6,610 bases of DNA, from NCBI GenBank assembly GCA_937868675.1, contig CALMNJ010000686.1:1-6610 (forward strand), read 5' to 3'. The notes under the pieces were generated by a model that saw only the letters and a program-made list of their open reading frames with translations, did no database searches and was not told where the DNA came from. The DNA comes from an uncultured Bacteroidota bacterium (GTDB lineage Bacteria > Bacteroidota > Bacteroidia > B-17B0 > Aurantibacillaceae). Of the stretch, positions 5,700 through 6,610 are shown piece after piece. The position numbers were made by a program, and so were the translations under genes. How positions within the stretch are numbered: position 1 is the first letter of the stretch; each line of letters begins with the position of its first letter.

Positions 5700-6398
5700 T
5701 CAGCAAATCAACAACAGCCTGGGTTGACCCGGTTTTTCAATAGGGGCGCGGTGAACGCATGGAAGAACCTTGCTTTCCGGATGGTCAACCGCCAGTCTCC
5801 AAAGGTGCCCGGGGCCCATACTTACCGGACTTGCACCGGGCAGGGCTTCATAGTGCAGGTCGTAAAAATGTTCGCTGAGGAATGCCTCAAAATCTTCTTC
5901 CGGGCCGTTATAGCGCCTTTTGAGTTCACTCCGGATGTGCGGAATGCGTACTTTCTTAATAGCGCCGTCGTTTGGCAGTATTTGGCTGGATTCGCCATAG
6001 TAAGTGCACAAAAAAGTGCTGGTAGGTATGGGCGCGCGATCGGCGTGGAAGGAATACACATCGGTAGGGAAAAAAGCGTTGGTTTCGTCTCGCTGGTAGT
6101 TTCGAATCAAATTGAGCACGGGAGATGCTCCGTATACATTAAGTAGTTCCAGATCGTTTAAAATAACTTCGCGGGCCATTTGCCCATGTTGGCTAAGGCG
6201 CAGTTCCTGCAAGGCTTTTGGTTCAATAACCACTAAGTTTTCAGTAAGTTCAATGGCATTAACAATTTCCGAAAAGTCGCCCGGTAGCTCGCGCTGCCAG
6301 CATAGAGCATTGATATTTCCGATAAAAGGAGTAGAAACAAGGTCATGAAAATTTGTGACACATCGAATTTGATTTTGAACAGCCAACAGGTCAAACAT
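5700..6398 (-). CDS. DUF1826-like protein, possible HxD...H metal-binding fold
   Basis: A 232-aa protein with no signal peptide or membrane segment, likely cytoplasmic. It resembles DUF1826 proteins in its middle and end: SFHADRAP (116-123), LCTYYGESSQILPND (130-144), GPGHLWRLAV (195-204) and CVHRAP followed by QPRLLLI near the C-terminus (215-231). His118, Asp120 and His216 followed by Arg227 have the order of an Fe(II)/2-oxoglutarate oxygenase site (HxD...H...R), a possible but unproven reading. The family is uncharacterised; I recall some members lying near zinc-homeostasis genes in proteobacteria, but nothing of that sort is visible here. The start is ATG 6398-6396, preceded by an A/T-rich leader. 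The stop is TGA 5702-5700. It runs in the same direction as the peptidases but is 267 bp away, so a shared operon is doubtful. The family call is from memory of conserved blocks. Confidence 0.6.
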   Translation of the reverse strand: MFDLLAVQNQIRCVTNFHDLVSTPFIGNINALCWQRELPGDFSEIVNAIELTENLVVIEPKALQELRLSQHGQMAREVILNDLELLNVYGASPVLNLIRNYQRDETNAFFPTDVYSFHADRAPIPTSTFLCTYYGESSQILPNDGAIKKVRIPHIRSELKRRYNGPEEDFEAFLSEHFYDLHYEALPGASPVSMGPGHLWRLAVDHPESKVLPCVHRAPIEKPGQPRLLLIC

Positions 6399-6610
6399 GG
6401 TTTAAAAGTAATCATTTAAGAAAAGAGCGAGTAAACCATTTAAAATGCGGAGATGGAGCCGATTTTTTTCTCAAAAAATATTGAGTGCTTTGATTTAATA
6501 TGGGAATTGTTTCAATGAGGTACTGCCCTTATTGTTGAATCTGCCGGCATTCCCCCCTGCGCTCAGGTAAACCTGGCTTGGGCTCAAAATAAAAAAAAAC
6601 AGCTATTGCT
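6399..6610. other. Intergenic region at the right edge
   Basis: No gene is recognised in these 212 bp. It should hold the upstream signals of the leftward DUF1826-like gene, but no good -7/-33 pair was found on the - strand (only TATTTTTTG, one base too long and badly spaced). A 12-bp palindrome, CAGGTAAACCTG, lies at 6564-6575, followed by an A-rich run (6586-6599). A possible rightward promoter is listed separately. Confidence 0.6.
6507..6537 (+). promoter_or_regulatory. Weak candidate rightward promoter
   Basis: TTG at 6507-6509 and TATTGTTG at 6530-6537 are 20 nt apart. The second element has one mismatch to TAnnTTTG. It would drive a + strand gene starting beyond the window edge, with the palindrome at 6564-6575 in its leader. 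Such matches occur by chance in A/T-rich DNA. Confidence 0.25.

Noticed and set aside
3437..6348. Several + strand frames of 60-155 codons across the right half.
   Set aside because: They lie antisense to well-supported M20, NlpC/P60 and DUF1826-like genes and show no domain features of their own.

Overview
The window looks like an ordinary stretch of a Bacteroidota chromosome. Three things point there: a promoter matching the Bacteroidota consensus (TTG, 20 nt, TAnnTTTG) at 971-1001, the lack of clear Shine-Dalgarno sequences with A/T-rich leaders in front of several start codons, and a YkfC-like NlpC/P60 peptidase of a kind common in that phylum. The lineage call is inference. No transposase, integrase, CRISPR array, rRNA or tRNA was seen, and nothing reads clearly as a new multi-gene system.

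Left part (1-3173, all + strand). The window opens inside dnaK and holds its C-terminal 299 codons, closed by a strong intrinsic terminator. A good promoter and a leader of about 120 nt lead to a 121-aa DUF805 membrane protein, which ends at a second terminator differing from the dnaK one by a single base over 25 nt. A VanW-family gene starts only 15 nt after that terminator's T-tract, and a calcineurin-like metallophosphoesterase follows 26 nt after it, probably on the same transcript.

Middle (3174-3220). A long imperfect hairpin lies between the convergent phosphoesterase and M20 genes and could end transcription from both sides.

Right part (3221-6398, all - strand). Read right to left: a 232-aa DUF1826-like protein with a possible HxD...H metal site, a 267-bp gap holding a bulged hairpin and small repeats, an SH3-plus-NlpC/P60 cysteine peptidase resembling YkfC, and an exported M20 metallopeptidase. 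The last two are 4 bp apart and the M20 gene appears to start with TTG, which suggests coupled translation.

Functionally, the NlpC/P60-M20 pair suggests breakdown of peptides, possibly cell-wall peptides. VanW proteins are also linked historically to cell-wall resistance clusters, but no vanA/B ligase, vanH, vanX or VanRS regulator is present, so no resistance should be inferred. The last 212 bp (6399-6610) hold no recognisable gene.
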